A DNA stretch of 64,000 bases from Ricordea florida (Eukaryota > Cnidaria > Anthozoa > Corallimorpharia > Ricordeidae): positions 8,000,877 to 8,064,876 of the forward strand of contig OX453276.1 of assembly GCA_949710005.1 (NCBI GenBank). Direction: 5' to 3'. The position numbers were made by a program, and so were the translations under genes. Numbering within the stretch: the first letter of the stretch is position 1; each line of letters starts with the position of its first letter. The notes under the pieces are model-generated. The model worked only from the letters and a program-made list of their open reading frames with translations, searched no databases and was not told where the DNA came from. Shown here piece by piece: positions 39,145 to 50,122 of this stretch.

Positions 39145-39990
39145 ACAACGTCAAAAATGTAGTAAGGGTAAGTTGAAGCCACACATATGCACACTAAGGC
39201 GACAGTGGTAGAAGGGGTAAAACCCTGTTGCTACCAAAAAAAAAGATGAAAAAATTGAGATCAAAAGCCAGCAGCCATGGACAGCTGTTTCGGCCTTGTT
39301 AGGCCTCATCAGCATGGCGCAGCTAGCAGATGAGTTCTAGGTTCCCACGTTATGAATGTCAAGGTGATGAAAAATGGTAGGATTGTGGGATGTGGCTTGA
39401 AATGACAACGTCAAAATGTAATAAGGGTAAGTTGAAGCCACACATATTCGCACTGAGGCGACAGTGGTAGATGGGATTAAACCCTGCTGCAACCAAAAAA
39501 ATATGAAAAAATTGAGCTCAAAAGCCAGCAGCCATGGACAGCTGTTTCGGCCTTGTTAGGCCTCATCAGCATGGCGCAGCAAGCAGATGAGTTCTAGATT
39601 CCCACGTTATGAATGTCAAGGTGATGAAAAATGGTAGGATTGTGAGATGTGGCTTGAAATGACAACGTCAAAATGTAATAAGGGTAAGTTGAAGCCACAC
39701 ATATGCGCACTGAGGCGACAGTGGTAGATGGGATTAAACCCTGCTGCAACCAAAAAAATATGATAAAATTGAGCTCAAAAGCCAGCAGCCATGGACAGCT
39801 GTTTCGGCCTTGTTAGGCCTCATCAGCATGGCGCAGCTAGCAGATGAGTTCTAGATTCCCACGTTATGAATGTCAAGGTGATGAAAAATGGTAGGATTGT
39901 GGGATGTGGCTTGAAATGACAACGTCAAAATGTAATAAGGGTAAGTTGAAGCCACACATATGCGCACTGAGGCGACAGTGGTAGAAGGGG
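39145..39990. repeat. 257-bp tandem array within the LINE
   Basis: Unit starts (ACAACGTCAAAATGTA) at about 39145, 39405, 39662 and 39919; three complete units and a partial fourth, more than 95% identical. Each contains the inverted repeat GGCCTTGTTAGGCC. It separates LINE endonuclease from RT. Confidence 0.8.
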
Positions 39991-40222
39991 TAAAACAAGG
40001 ACAGAACCCTATGCGCGCTTTAAAGACACAAAAGATCATAAAATGATCGCTCAATCCCAAATGAATTACTCCACTGTCCACTATTCGGTGTTGTGAATTC
40101 GTAAAGATCATACCAATAAGAGTTGCGATTGACTTGGTGACTCTGGTGGGATCATCAATAAGTTGTTCGAGGCTGTGACTATGCCAGGCTAGATAATTTA
40201 CGTTTTTCAGATCTTTCGGCAT
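39851..40222 (-). pseudogene. LINE endonuclease fragment
   Basis: Minus-strand SLEQLIDDPTRVTKSIATLI followed by HLGLSDHFMIFCVF matches the end of an apurinic-type endonuclease domain (the SDH motif is present). The part after this runs into the tandem array. Confidence 0.65.
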
Positions 40223-40891
40223 TTATTTTAGGATTCCACTTGATGTTGTAATCACCGAGTAAAATTAATTGAGCGTTACCTTCCAATTTCAGCAGAGAAT
40301 TATTCAAATCATCAACAAAAAGCGTAGACAGGGCGTAGAGTCACCAAGTTGCGTTTCGAGCGTAAGCCCTTCGTCAGAGCAAAAAAAGAAAAATGGAACA
40401 TTCGCTCTCACGAAGGGCTAACGCTCGAAACATCAGCACCCTTTTTTTTACCTTACGGTGGTATAACTTACTCTGATGCAAATGAATAGATGAAAATATA
40501 TATTTGAACTGCGGAGTAATACGTAATGACATTAATTGATCATCGCAGTATATGTACTCAACATAAGCAGCTGTGAAATTAAAGCCTGAAAAAAAACTCG
40601 GGCCTGAACGGGAGTTCGAACCCATGACCTTTTTTTTCTTCAGGCTTTCATTTCACAATGACGAATCTTTGTCCAGAGTGGATCTATCGGCTACTTTGAT
40701 GCTTCATGATCACAAATTCATATCCAGATCATACCAAAGGAAAGCACCCACCCTGTCCCCCTTGTTTCTTTCTTTTTTTTTTTTTACCTTGCGTTGGTAT
40801 AAGGTTTTGATTATCCCAATTTCATACAATTCTCGTCGATATTTGAGTAACGCTAACACCCTATATATGCTACTTTTTTTCTATTCTACAG

Positions 40892-41046
40892 GACGTGATT
40901 GGAAAAACTCCGCTTCATTCAGCTATTATGTTGGATGACATAGACATGGTTAATGAACTCCTCAAGGCGCCCTCCATTGATCTCAGAACCACAGATGTTC
41001 AAAAAATGAACCCCTTTCTATTAGCGGTCAACAGGAAATTTGAACG
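40892..41046 (+). CDS. MIB-like E3 ligase, exon I (ankyrin repeat)
   Basis: 155 bp, acceptor TTCTACAG, donor CG|GTAATT. Encodes DVIGKTPLHSAIMLDDIDMV, then a second repeat start, MNPFLLAVNRKFER. Last host exon recognised; the rest of the gene (further ankyrins, RING fingers) was not found before 64000. Confidence 0.75.
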
Positions 41047-41540
41047 GTAATTATATGTTAATCAGAATTGTTAAAAATCATGCCATCGATTGTGGTAATA
41101 CCACTAAAGCCTGGTTCACATATTGTCGATTGCGAAACCTTGCAAGCGAGTGTTACGATATGTTTTAATTCTCACTATAATCCTTGTTAGTCTCCCTTTC
41201 ATTTTGTAATTTAATTTGTATTTACTTCTGGTTGCTATGGTTACTCCCGCCGAGGTCAGCGGCTCGGGGGCGCTAAGACGCGGAACGGGAGCAACGAACT
41301 AAAGAGTCATCAGTGTGCATTAGACATTGTAAGAGAGTGTCATGTTTGAATTTACGGGTTTGTAAGTCGAAAGATGGTATCAGGAGTGGCTGGCTCCTTT
41401 AGCTGAATGCGCGTGGATCAAGGCTGGATCGCAACACGAACGCTAAAGGGAGAATTGTTGGCCGATTGAAACCGGTCGCCATCTTGGATTTAAACATGGG
41501 CCACGTATCAGATCCCAAATTGAACGTTCACACGTAACCG

Positions 41541-41615
41541 CCGACTGGTTAGCTCAGTTGGTAGAGCTCCGAACTAGCGTTCGGGAGGTCGTAGGTTCGA
41601 ACCTCAGCCGGACCA
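41541..41615 (+). repeat. tRNA-like sequence (pseudo-tRNA/SINE)
   Basis: TTAGCTCAGTTGGTAGAGC (D arm, A box), a CCGAA/TTCGG anticodon stem with a 6-nt loop, GGTTCGAACCT (T arm, B box) and CCGACTG/CAGCCGG acceptor with one mismatch, ending GACCA. The short anticodon loop and mismatch argue against a working tRNA. Confidence 0.6.
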
Positions 41616-42167
41616 TCACTCAGGGTCTATTAATAACTGACGAGGAAGTGCTGCCTTTGTAATGACATCTGTAGATGATTAGGCTTCCTAGTCTTCTCAG
41701 ATAACTCTTGTTCGTATAACTTTGTGGTACATTAAACAAGAAGTTCCGGTATAAAAGGCCTGGCTCCTCCTCCCGATTCCGCTTCGAAAATTCAAATATT
41801 AGAAACAAAATGGCGGACAAAGCTGAAGTGAACATTTCCCTAGTGCAAACCCCTTCTAGCTAAAAATTAAAATAAAATATTCACTTAATACCATTTTGCT
41901 ATCAATGAAAAAACCTTGACTGAGCGTTTTTCCATGGTCGACTCCAGCCAGAAAGCCGAATGTGATAGAGAAGTACGTTCCCTTTTTGAATTTGGCGCCA
42001 TGTTGGAAGCGAGACTGTCCACTTGGCCCGTTCTTCCCGCAGATTTCCCTGTTTTTCGAATCTGCACTCACACGAAAAGCAGTAGTTGTGTATTCTATAT
42101 GCGTAAGCGACTTACCGAGTCTTTTCCGATCTATTTCCGTGGGTAGTTCGAATACTTTCGGTGCTTT

Positions 42168-44340
42168 ATGTACGTACAGGCAGAATCAAGGAATATTGCC
42201 GAACAATTCAAGAAACCCAGGCGCGAGGGGAGCCGATTTTCGCTTCAGTTCGAAGTTCCTCTCGAAGAATCAAACCGACTAGCAGCTTTAAAGGAACGAT
42301 ACTTTGCTTGGAAGTCCAAGTTACAAGTGGAAAGGAATGTAGAGTGGCTGGAGAAGGTTTTAGATCTAGTAGAGATGGCGCGTCCCGTCTGTACTTCTTC
42401 ATTCAGTTCCTCTTCTCCTACGTCAACCTCTTTTTAGTCTTTGCCAGTACCTCTTACTCCACCACAACCACAACGTTTGTCCCTAAGTGTATCCCCTGTC
42501 CAGCTACTCAACCCTTCGTTCTACGGAAATGAAAAGATATGGCCACGTTGGACGACTTTCGGTTACATGTGAGGAAGACCACGAGTTAGTTTGGTTTAGC
42601 TCGCCGATCACGAACTCCAAGTATATCGTAAACGTGAGGTGAGTTTGTTTTACCCATTACTATTGCCATAGTTTATTGTGGGTTGAAGTTTTTTCGTTGT
42701 TGTTGTGGGCAGGTGGGGTAAATCAATAACAATTTCCACAATATTTTGCTTGTCTGATTATTTTTTATGTTTCAGGATGGTGCCTGCTTTCATCAGTTCT
42801 GGTCTCACAGAGACTCAGTACCGAAATTTCATGGAAGCAGCAAATCTTGGTTTTTTAGAACAGATGTGTCTCGACACAGGTTAGCAAATTTATCATTTTT
42901 TCAACGTTTGACAGGAAAAAATGTTATTGTCAGAAATGTGAAAGGAAGTAAGATTGTTATTGCAAGCTTCCCCATATGTCATGTTTCGAACTACATCAAC
43001 TTGTGTAACAATATGTATTCCATTTCAGTCATGAACACGCTGGGTTATGCAGCCTCAGTGCCAAAAATCTTTGAGGACTCCCTAGCTAGTGTAAGGTGTG
43101 AGGCCCAAACCTCTGCTGAGTACATTGCTCAAAATGGAGATGTAAGGAAGTTTTTATAAGGTCAGTAGGGAAGCATTACTTGTTTCATCAGTGCCAGAGT
43201 GAGTAAGTACACGTTTAACATCCACCACTTGGGTATAGCAGATATGCCAGCTATTTGTACACATTCCACTCTGTTATAAGAATTGTTCCAAAAATGTTTT
43301 TTTTTTTTTTCATGCTTGTCTTTTCACTGCCAGTGATGTGTGAAATTGACTCACATGTACAAGTGTCTCCATCAATCATTATTCTTATCAACTAAGCTGT
43401 CAATTTCAGCTTGGGTAATTGTTGCAGCATTCTTATTGTATGAACTTCACAGTTTCCATGAAACATATTTTGTGTTTACTTCTTTTTTTTCATTTGTTTA
43501 CATAGGACATAAGATAGTGGAGGTAGCACACGACACTGTCCCTGCAATAAGGACTTGGCTCATGGTAAGGTTTGATTTCATGGCATACTTGCAAACTCAT
43601 ATATGAAATACTTCTCAATATCTATTTCTTGACATTGCCCAATAAATTAAACCACAGTGTTGCAAGCAGCTGCAGTGATTTTTCCATTGTTGCTTAATTT
43701 GTAGCATTTATTAATTTTAGGTGGGAAATCTGTGAAAAAAGCCATTCAAAAGGTAGCTGCAGGACTGTGAAGAGAGGAAAACAAAACATCTTTTTCGGAA
43801 TTATCAAATAAAGGTATGAAAATTGGAAAATAGGCATTGCTGTTTAGCCTACAGCAATACTCCACCATTCTCAGGACATTGAATTTGTGCATATTTTGCA
43901 GTTAAGGTGACAAAGAGTCACTTCCACTATACCATATGTAATTATGATGGTACTGAGGAAGGCTTCCTGAAATACCCACTGAATATCATGGCTCACTACC
44001 AGGTATTTAACAGTGCTCTCATGACTGCACTCTTCCTGCTTCCAAGAGTAAACCTATAAATAACATTGTAAGACCTGTGGTTCATTTGGTGGGTTGTATA
44101 AGGTAACATTAGGTGAATTATTAATTTATGTCTTTTAAACGGGTCCCATGTTTTTGACTTGGAGTGCATATTTTATTTGGTCAGTTTTTTTTTCTTTTTT
44201 TTTTTGATGCAGATTAACCATAGACATTGTTCAAGTGACAGTGGGTGCCACATGCCTGATTACATCTGCTCAAAGAAACCTCTTCAGAGCCCGGAAGCAA
44301 TAACTGCTTTCTGAAAGGCACTGATGAGCACTGTAGTTTA
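42168..44340 (+). pseudogene. Unidentified gene-like region with exon remnants
   Basis: Several spliced-looking pieces: 42179-42436 (RFSLQFEVPLEESNRLAALK), about 42776-42880 (MVPAFISSGLTETQYRNFME then AANLGFLEQMCLDTG, donor GTTAGC), about 43031-43150 (TLGYAASVPKIFEDSLASVR), and 43505-43565 (GHKIVEVAHDTVPAIRTWL). The SSGLTE-Y-F-ANLG block resembles a transposase-like gene family frequent in corals. A stop soon after 43700 and missing continuations suggest decay. Confidence 0.4.
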
Positions 44341-45090
44341 CCAGAAGCCTCAAGACTTTATGACTATATCACTGCACAAGGAGTGCAAGCAATATTGGCA
44401 GCTTGCTATGGATTCCTGTGCTGCCTGAGTGTATTCCTTATTGGAGTCTGGCTCTAGTGCTGTTGATGGAGTTGACTCCTTCCTGAACAGTGAAACTGGT
44501 GCTCCTGGATTCCTCTCCTTTTCTATTTCTTCAGGGCTAGACATCTGAAACCTCCTTTTGTGAACTATTTTAGGGAACAAATTAGGGTAAACCTGTATAA
44601 ATAACTAGTAAGATGGCCAAGTGAAATGTAATAATATGAAAGTTATGTCTGATCCCCAAAGCCCAACACAAGTGATCTTGTTATTTTATTTACCCCTTCT
44701 TATACAATCAAAACAACAACAGACACTATGCAGGAGCGGCTCAGTTTGTTCCAAAAAATATATGCAAGTCGTAAATATGATGGAGAGGTCGCGTTACATA
44801 ATAAAGTCACTAGCAACCTGGTTGATGTGTCGAGGAAGGCCTGTTCGGTAGCTAAGGGGAAAATGTAAATGGAGTGTCAGGAAGAAAGATATACTGAATG
44901 AAATATTTATAGTCATTTATAAAACACAACTTTCGTTCAGTTTACTGGTAACGTATTTTTCATCGAAGTAGCGTTTTTGTAACTTGAACGATGAAACAAA
45001 TTTCGCAACGCATAAAGCAGCGATCAATCAGTAAAAGTAAGAGTTCAACTGATGGCGATGTCTCACCTTTTATTTTCTTTAGAGACCTTA

Positions 45091-45165
45091 TTACAGCGTA
45101 GGGCAGCTGTTCAATAAAAGATTAGCAAAATGTTCTTCTTGCTCTTCATCCAATTCCACGGTTAC
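45091..45165 (-). CDS. Possible second exon of a small host gene
   Basis: Minus strand: acceptor TTTTTAG, then VTVELDEEQEEHFANLLLNS, CPTL and a stop. An in-frame first exon, MTSKIR with donor GTAAGT, lies at 61106-61089 beyond E2. If real, E2 sits in a short (about 120 bp) intron of a 30-aa reading frame. Weak: only splice signals and open frames support it. Confidence 0.3.
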   Translation of the reverse strand, partial: VTVELDEEQEEHFANLLLNSCPTL

Positions 45166-45239
45166 CTAAAAATTATAATTTCGTAAATATTCGAAGTTGC
45201 CGTGGCGCGCAATTTGAAAAACCGTTAAAAAACGGGGGT

Positions 45240-45851
45240 AGTAGTTATAAATCGCCGGTTCTGGCCCAAAATAAAAAATGTAAAAAATAATAAAAAATCG
45301 TCGGTTCTGGCCCAAAATAAAAAATGTAAAAAATAATAAAAAATCGTCGGTTCTGGCCCAAAATAAAAATGTAAAAAATAATAAAAAATCAATTTTATTT
45401 TATTCAAGATTTCAGAGATCTCATCAAAGATTAACAAAAGTACATGTCGTTTGCTGGGGTGGGCGGGTGGGTATCTCCCTGTGAAATTGTTGAGTTTCTG
45501 ATGGGATCAGTAAAGTATTCAAGATTTCAGAGATCTAATCAAAGATTAAAAAAAGTACATGTCGTTTGCTGGGGTGGGTGGGTGGGTATCTCTGTGAAAA
45601 TCCATAAAATCTGATGAAGGGATCTGTCCACCAAGCCGATACCAAGCCTATGTGAAATTTGATGGGTTTTGGCACATTTTCATTAAGATCTCATCAAAGA
45701 TTAACAAAAGTACATGTCGTTTGCTGGGGTGGGCGGGTGGGTATCTCCCTGTGAAATTGTTGAGTTTCTGATAATTAATAATAAGTGTAGGTAGATTGAT
45801 TGATTTTATTCAAGATTTCAGAAAAAATAAAATTAATTATGATTTAAAGAA
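45240..45851 (+). repeat. E2 left terminal inverted repeat (612 bp)
   Basis: Complement of 60425-61036. Internally repetitive: three units of about 48 bp (GGTTCTGGCCCAAAATAAAA, 45250-45390) and three of a longer unit with ACATGTCGTTTGCTGGGGTG (about 45444, 45560, 45713). Ends with the early promoter motif. Confidence 0.9.
45832..45848 (+). promoter_or_regulatory. Early-class promoter motif before E2 polB
   Basis: ATTAATTATGATTTAAA, 26-42 nt before the ATG at 45875; inside the inverted repeat. Confidence 0.6.
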
Positions 45852-45874
45852 TTGTGCCAGAATTAATAGTTAAT

Positions 45875-48800
45875 ATGGGAGAACAACAAAAGAGTAAAAA
45901 TCTTTCAGAACTTATAGAAAAAGCCATAAAAGAAAATGGTAAAAGTTTAGAAAGATTAATAGAGGAACAACTAAAAAAAATTATGCAAGAAAAAGGTAAA
46001 AAATTACCAAAAAATGTAATTATCAAAGAGTTGCGCAAAATTCCAGAAATTGCTGAAGCTTTTGATAATATCACAAAAAGACCAAAAAGAATAATTACGG
46101 GTGAGCTAATACCAGGACTTAATATTCCAGAAATTGCTGAGGCCCCCACTAATGCCGCAAACAAACCACAAGGAATAATTATGGATGGGCCAATACCTGA
46201 AATTAATATTCCCATTCTAAAACCTTCTAAACCTATATCCCAACCAGTAAGAAAAGTTTACAAACCGATAAATAAAGAGATTAACAAGTTTGCTGATTGG
46301 ATACTATCTTATATCCCAGAACCTATCAAAAAGACTGTAAATAAAAGAGTTGATGATTTGAAGAAAAAGGTTGACCGCCTATTCAAGATAAAGAATGAGG
46401 AATCAACTACAGATCTAATCAATAAAAACATCTCCGAACTTACTAATAACAAACCGACAAAACCTAAAAAACAGGTAAATATGTCTGAGAGTGTGAGAGA
46501 TGAATTGAATGAAAGGGGTAACCAATTAACACCAAAACAAAATCAAACAGCATTGAGGGGATATCTGAAAACATATAGGATAGATGGGCAAAAAGGGTAT
46601 GGTCCAAAGATATTTATTAATAAAATAAAACAAAAAGTTTTAGATCTTATTAATAAGCAAAAGAAGCCTATCAAAATCAAGTTCATTTTTACCTGTAGAT
46701 TCAAAAAAAGTAATCCTGATAATGATTTGATTGATGAAAAATCAGGATACTTTCATTCAAAAAATATGGAAATAATAACAGAAGCAACTGATTTTTCTGA
46801 ATTATACGATACAATGACAAATCACTTACTTGAATTGGTTGAAGATTTTCAAAATCAAGGTTCTGGATGGCAATTTGACCGAGTGGAATACTTTGATATC
46901 TACATCGATCCTTATGAACCTATTTCTGGAAGTTCCTATATTCCATTACCATTAATATTGGAATTAAAGAAAGCAATTATAAACGTTAAAAATGAGAATG
47001 ATCATGAATGTTTCAAGTGGGCAATAACTTCCGCCGCGTTTCCAAAACAGAAAAATCCACAAAGACTAGATAAACAAATGAGAGAGAACTCTGAGAATTT
47101 TAACTGGAAAGGAATAGAGTTCCCCGTTAAATTGAAAGATATTGCAAAGTTTGAAAAACAAAATCCCTATTATACAATTAATGTGCATGGATTTAATAAA
47201 GATAAACAAGAAGTATATCCTCTAAGAATAAGCAAGAAACAAAGCGGTTATTTGATTGAATTACTTCTAATAAAGAATGAAGAAGGAAATAATCACTACT
47301 GTTGGATAAAGAATTTTAGCAGACTTGTTTCTTCGCAAATAAATAATAATCAACACAAACGTGAATTTTGTCGAAGATGCTACAATCCATTTCCAACAGG
47401 AAAATCATTGGAAAAACATCTTGAATATTGCTCCAAAAATGAAGAAGTTAAGATTAATATGCCAAAAGATGAAGATGGCAATCCCATGTTTATTAAATTC
47501 AATAATTATAATCGAAAAATGCGGGTACCATTTGTTTTTTATGTAGATTTTGAGAGCTTTACAGAGAAAATACATACCTGCTCACCAAATGAAAGTGAGA
47601 GTTTTACTAATCAATACCAGAAACATAAACCATCAGGATTTAGCTATATCATAAAGTCTTTTGATGATGAACTATTTCCGCCTGAGCTTGTTAAATATAC
47701 AGCTGAATCCGAAGATGATGATATTCCACAAATATTTGTAGATAATTTAGAGCAGGATATTAAGAAAATTTATAATAATACAAAATACCACAAAAAAGCG
47801 GAGGCTATGTCTGAAATGGATAAAAAAGAATATGAAAATGCTACTCACTGTCATATATGTGAAGAAAAATTAGGAGAAGATAAGGTATTAGATCACTGCC
47901 ACCTTACAGGAAAGTATAGAGGGGCGGCCCATAATGAATGCAACTTAAATTACAAGATTCCAAAGTTCTTTCCAGTAATATTTCACAACCTATCTGGATA
48001 TGATGCCCATCTTTTTATCAAGAATCTCGGCGTAACAGAAGGTAAAATAAACTGCATACCTAATAATGAGGAAAAGTATATCTCTTTCACAAAGCAGATT
48101 GTGGTTGATGAATTTACAAATAAAGAAGGTAAGCAAATTGAGGTGAAGAGGGATATTAGATTTATAGATTCATTTAAATTTATGCAAACAAGTCTTAGTA
48201 GTTTAGTTGATAATCTTACAAAATGTGGAAACTGTGAGGCCTGTAAACCATGGGATTGTATGAAAAGATACATAGAAGATAAAAAGATTGTTCAGTATAA
48301 AGGTATTGGTAATTGTGAAAAATGTAAGAATTGTTTATTAGCAAAAAGTAAGTGTCTTTCTCCAAAAGATGAGAAATTAACTGAAACGAAAAAGAAATTT
48401 GGAGAAATGATGTATTTAATGTTGAGAAAGGGCGTATTTCCATATGATTATTTTGATGCATTAGATAAACTCAACGCAACCCAACTTCCACCAAAGGATG
48501 CATTCTATTCAAAACTAAACGATGAAAATATTTCAGATGATGATTATAAACACGCACAAAAGATATGGGAAACCTTCAATATGAAAACAATGCGGGAATA
48601 TCATGATTTATATCTTAATTCAGATGTACTACTTTTAGCGGATGTATTTGAGAACTTTAGAGATGTTTGCCAAATACATTATGGATTAGATCCCGCACAC
48701 TATTATACAGCACCCGGACTAGCTTGGGATGCAGCATTAAAGTATACAAAAGTGAATTTGGAGTTGCTAACTGACATCGATATGCTGCTTATGATTGAGA

Positions 48801-50122
48801 AAGGTATTCGGGGCGGTATATCTATGATTTCTACTAGATATGGAAAAGCAAACAATCCATACATGAAAAACTTTGATATTAACAAAATAATAAGTTATAT
48901 TATATATCTCGATGCAAATAATTTATATGGAGGGGCAATGAGCAGGCCACTACCTACTCACGGTTTTAAATGGATGAAAGAAAAAGATCATGCATACTGG
49001 AAAAATATGCCATGCATACTAGAGGTTAATTTAGAATACCCAACTAAACTTCATGATTTACATAATGATTACCCGCTTGCTCCAGAGAGGCTTTTAGTTA
49101 ATAAGGTGGAGAAATTAATCCCAAACCTAAACAATAAGGTAAAGTATGTTGTTCATCATGAAACACTAAAACTTTATGAAAGTTTGGGATTAAAAATAAC
49201 AAAGATTCATAGAGGTATTACATTCAAAGAGTCTGCTTGGTTAGAACCATATATTGCCTTGAATACTGATCTAAGATCAAAAGCGAAGAATGATTTTGAA
49301 AAAGATTTCTTCAAGTTAATGAATAATTCTGTGTTTGGTAAAACAATGGAAAACATTAGAAATAGGGTTGATATTAGATTAGTTACAAATCAAAAAGACG
49401 CAAAAAAATTAATATCAAAACCTAATTATAATCACCGAACTATCTTTTCTGAAAATCTTGTGGCCATTCACATGAAGAAAACAAAGTTAGTATTCAATAA
49501 ACCCGTTTATTTAGGTATGTCCATTCTAGATATAAGTAAAACAATAATGTACGATTTTCATTATAATTATATAAAACCAAAATATGGTGAAAAAGCAAAA
49601 TTGTTGTTTACAGATACAGACAGTCTTGCCTATGATATAGAAACGGAAGATTTTTATAAGGATATTACCCCAGATGTGGAGGAAAGGTTTGACACTTCTA
49701 ATTTTCCTGATAAACACAAATCAGGTATTAAGACTGATAAAAACAAAAAAGTCATCAATATGTTCAAAGATGAGGCGGGAGGAAAACAAATATCGGAATT
49801 TGTTGGTCTAAGAGCTAAGCTTTACTCATACAGGATGGATGAAGGTGAAGAAGAAAAGAAATGTAAGGGAATGAAGAAAGTAGTTGTAAAAAATAACATA
49901 AGCTTTAATGATTACAAGGATTGCCTTTTCAATAAAGAACCGCAGATGAGACAGATGCAAGTAATAAGAAGTAAATTACATGATGTTTATACCGAAACTG
50001 TTAATAAAGTTGCACTTTCTGGTGATGATGATAAGAGAATAATTTGTGAAGATGGAATAAATACTTTTGCCTACGGTCATTATCTTACTAAAACAGAATC
50101 AGGTGGAAGTTCTGTATCATAA
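45875..50122 (+). CDS. polB: Protein-primed family B DNA polymerase (E2 type, HNH-like insertion)
   Basis: 1,415 aa from the ATG at 45875 (the frame could also open at GTG 45854). The N-terminal region has two IPEIAEA repeats and KPINKEINKFADWILSYIPE; VNMSESVRDEL (about 201) matches E1. There follow SGSSYIPLPL, NDHECFKWAI and a C-x2-C finger, CRRCYNPFPTGKSLEKH. Exonuclease: DFES at 558, HNLSGYD at 710, SDVLLLAD at 917. An HNH/endonuclease-VII-like insertion lies between, CHICEEKLGEDKVLDHCHL at about 655-673. Polymerase: DANNLY 1013, NNSVFGK 1151, DTDS 1247. All catalytic residues present. Its last 43 bp overlap the integrase gene tail to tail. Except for the N-terminal motif and universal motifs it does not align with the E1 polymerase. 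Confidence 0.95.
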   Translation: MGEQQKSKNLSELIEKAIKENGKSLERLIEEQLKKIMQEKGKKLPKNVIIKELRKIPEIAEAFDNITKRPKRIITGELIPGLNIPEIAEAPTNAANKPQGIIMDGPIPEINIPILKPSKPISQPVRKVYKPINKEINKFADWILSYIPEPIKKTVNKRVDDLKKKVDRLFKIKNEESTTDLINKNISELTNNKPTKPKKQVNMSESVRDELNERGNQLTPKQNQTALRGYLKTYRIDGQKGYGPKIFINKIKQKVLDLINKQKKPIKIKFIFTCRFKKSNPDNDLIDEKSGYFHSKNMEIITEATDFSELYDTMTNHLLELVEDFQNQGSGWQFDRVEYFDIYIDPYEPISGSSYIPLPLILELKKAIINVKNENDHECFKWAITSAAFPKQKNPQRLDKQMRENSENFNWKGIEFPVKLKDIAKFEKQNPYYTINVHGFNKDKQEVYPLRISKKQSGYLIELLLIKNEEGNNHYCWIKNFSRLVSSQINNNQHKREFCRRCYNPFPTGKSLEKHLEYCSKNEEVKINMPKDEDGNPMFIKFNNYNRKMRVPFVFYVDFESFTEKIHTCSPNESESFTNQYQKHKPSGFSYIIKSFDDELFPPELVKYTAESEDDDIPQIFVDNLEQDIKKIYNNTKYHKKAEAMSEMDKKEYENATHCHICEEKLGEDKVLDHCHLTGKYRGAAHNECNLNYKIPKFFPVIFHNLSGYDAHLFIKNLGVTEGKINCIPNNEEKYISFTKQIVVDEFTNKEGKQIEVKRDIRFIDSFKFMQTSLSSLVDNLTKCGNCEACKPWDCMKRYIEDKKIVQYKGIGNCEKCKNCLLAKSKCLSPKDEKLTETKKKFGEMMYLMLRKGVFPYDYFDALDKLNATQLPPKDAFYSKLNDENISDDDYKHAQKIWETFNMKTMREYHDLYLNSDVLLLADVFENFRDVCQIHYGLDPAHYYTAPGLAWDAALKYTKVNLELLTDIDMLLMIEKGIRGGISMISTRYGKANNPYMKNFDINKIISYIIYLDANNLYGGAMSRPLPTHGFKWMKEKDHAYWKNMPCILEVNLEYPTKLHDLHNDYPLAPERLLVNKVEKLIPNLNNKVKYVVHHETLKLYESLGLKITKIHRGITFKESAWLEPYIALNTDLRSKAKNDFEKDFFKLMNNSVFGKTMENIRNRVDIRLVTNQKDAKKLISKPNYNHRTIFSENLVAIHMKKTKLVFNKPVYLGMSILDISKTIMYDFHYNYIKPKYGEKAKLLFTDTDSLAYDIETEDFYKDITPDVEERFDTSNFPDKHKSGIKTDKNKKVINMFKDEAGGKQISEFVGLRAKLYSYRMDEGEEEKKCKGMKKVVVKNNISFNDYKDCLFNKEPQMRQMQVIRSKLHDVYTETVNKVALSGDDDKRIICEDGINTFAYGHYLTKTESGGSSVS

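Noticed and set aside
41541-41615. Functional tRNA gene
   Set aside because: Anticodon loop of 6 nt and an acceptor mismatch; sits in repeat-like DNA, so called tRNA-like.
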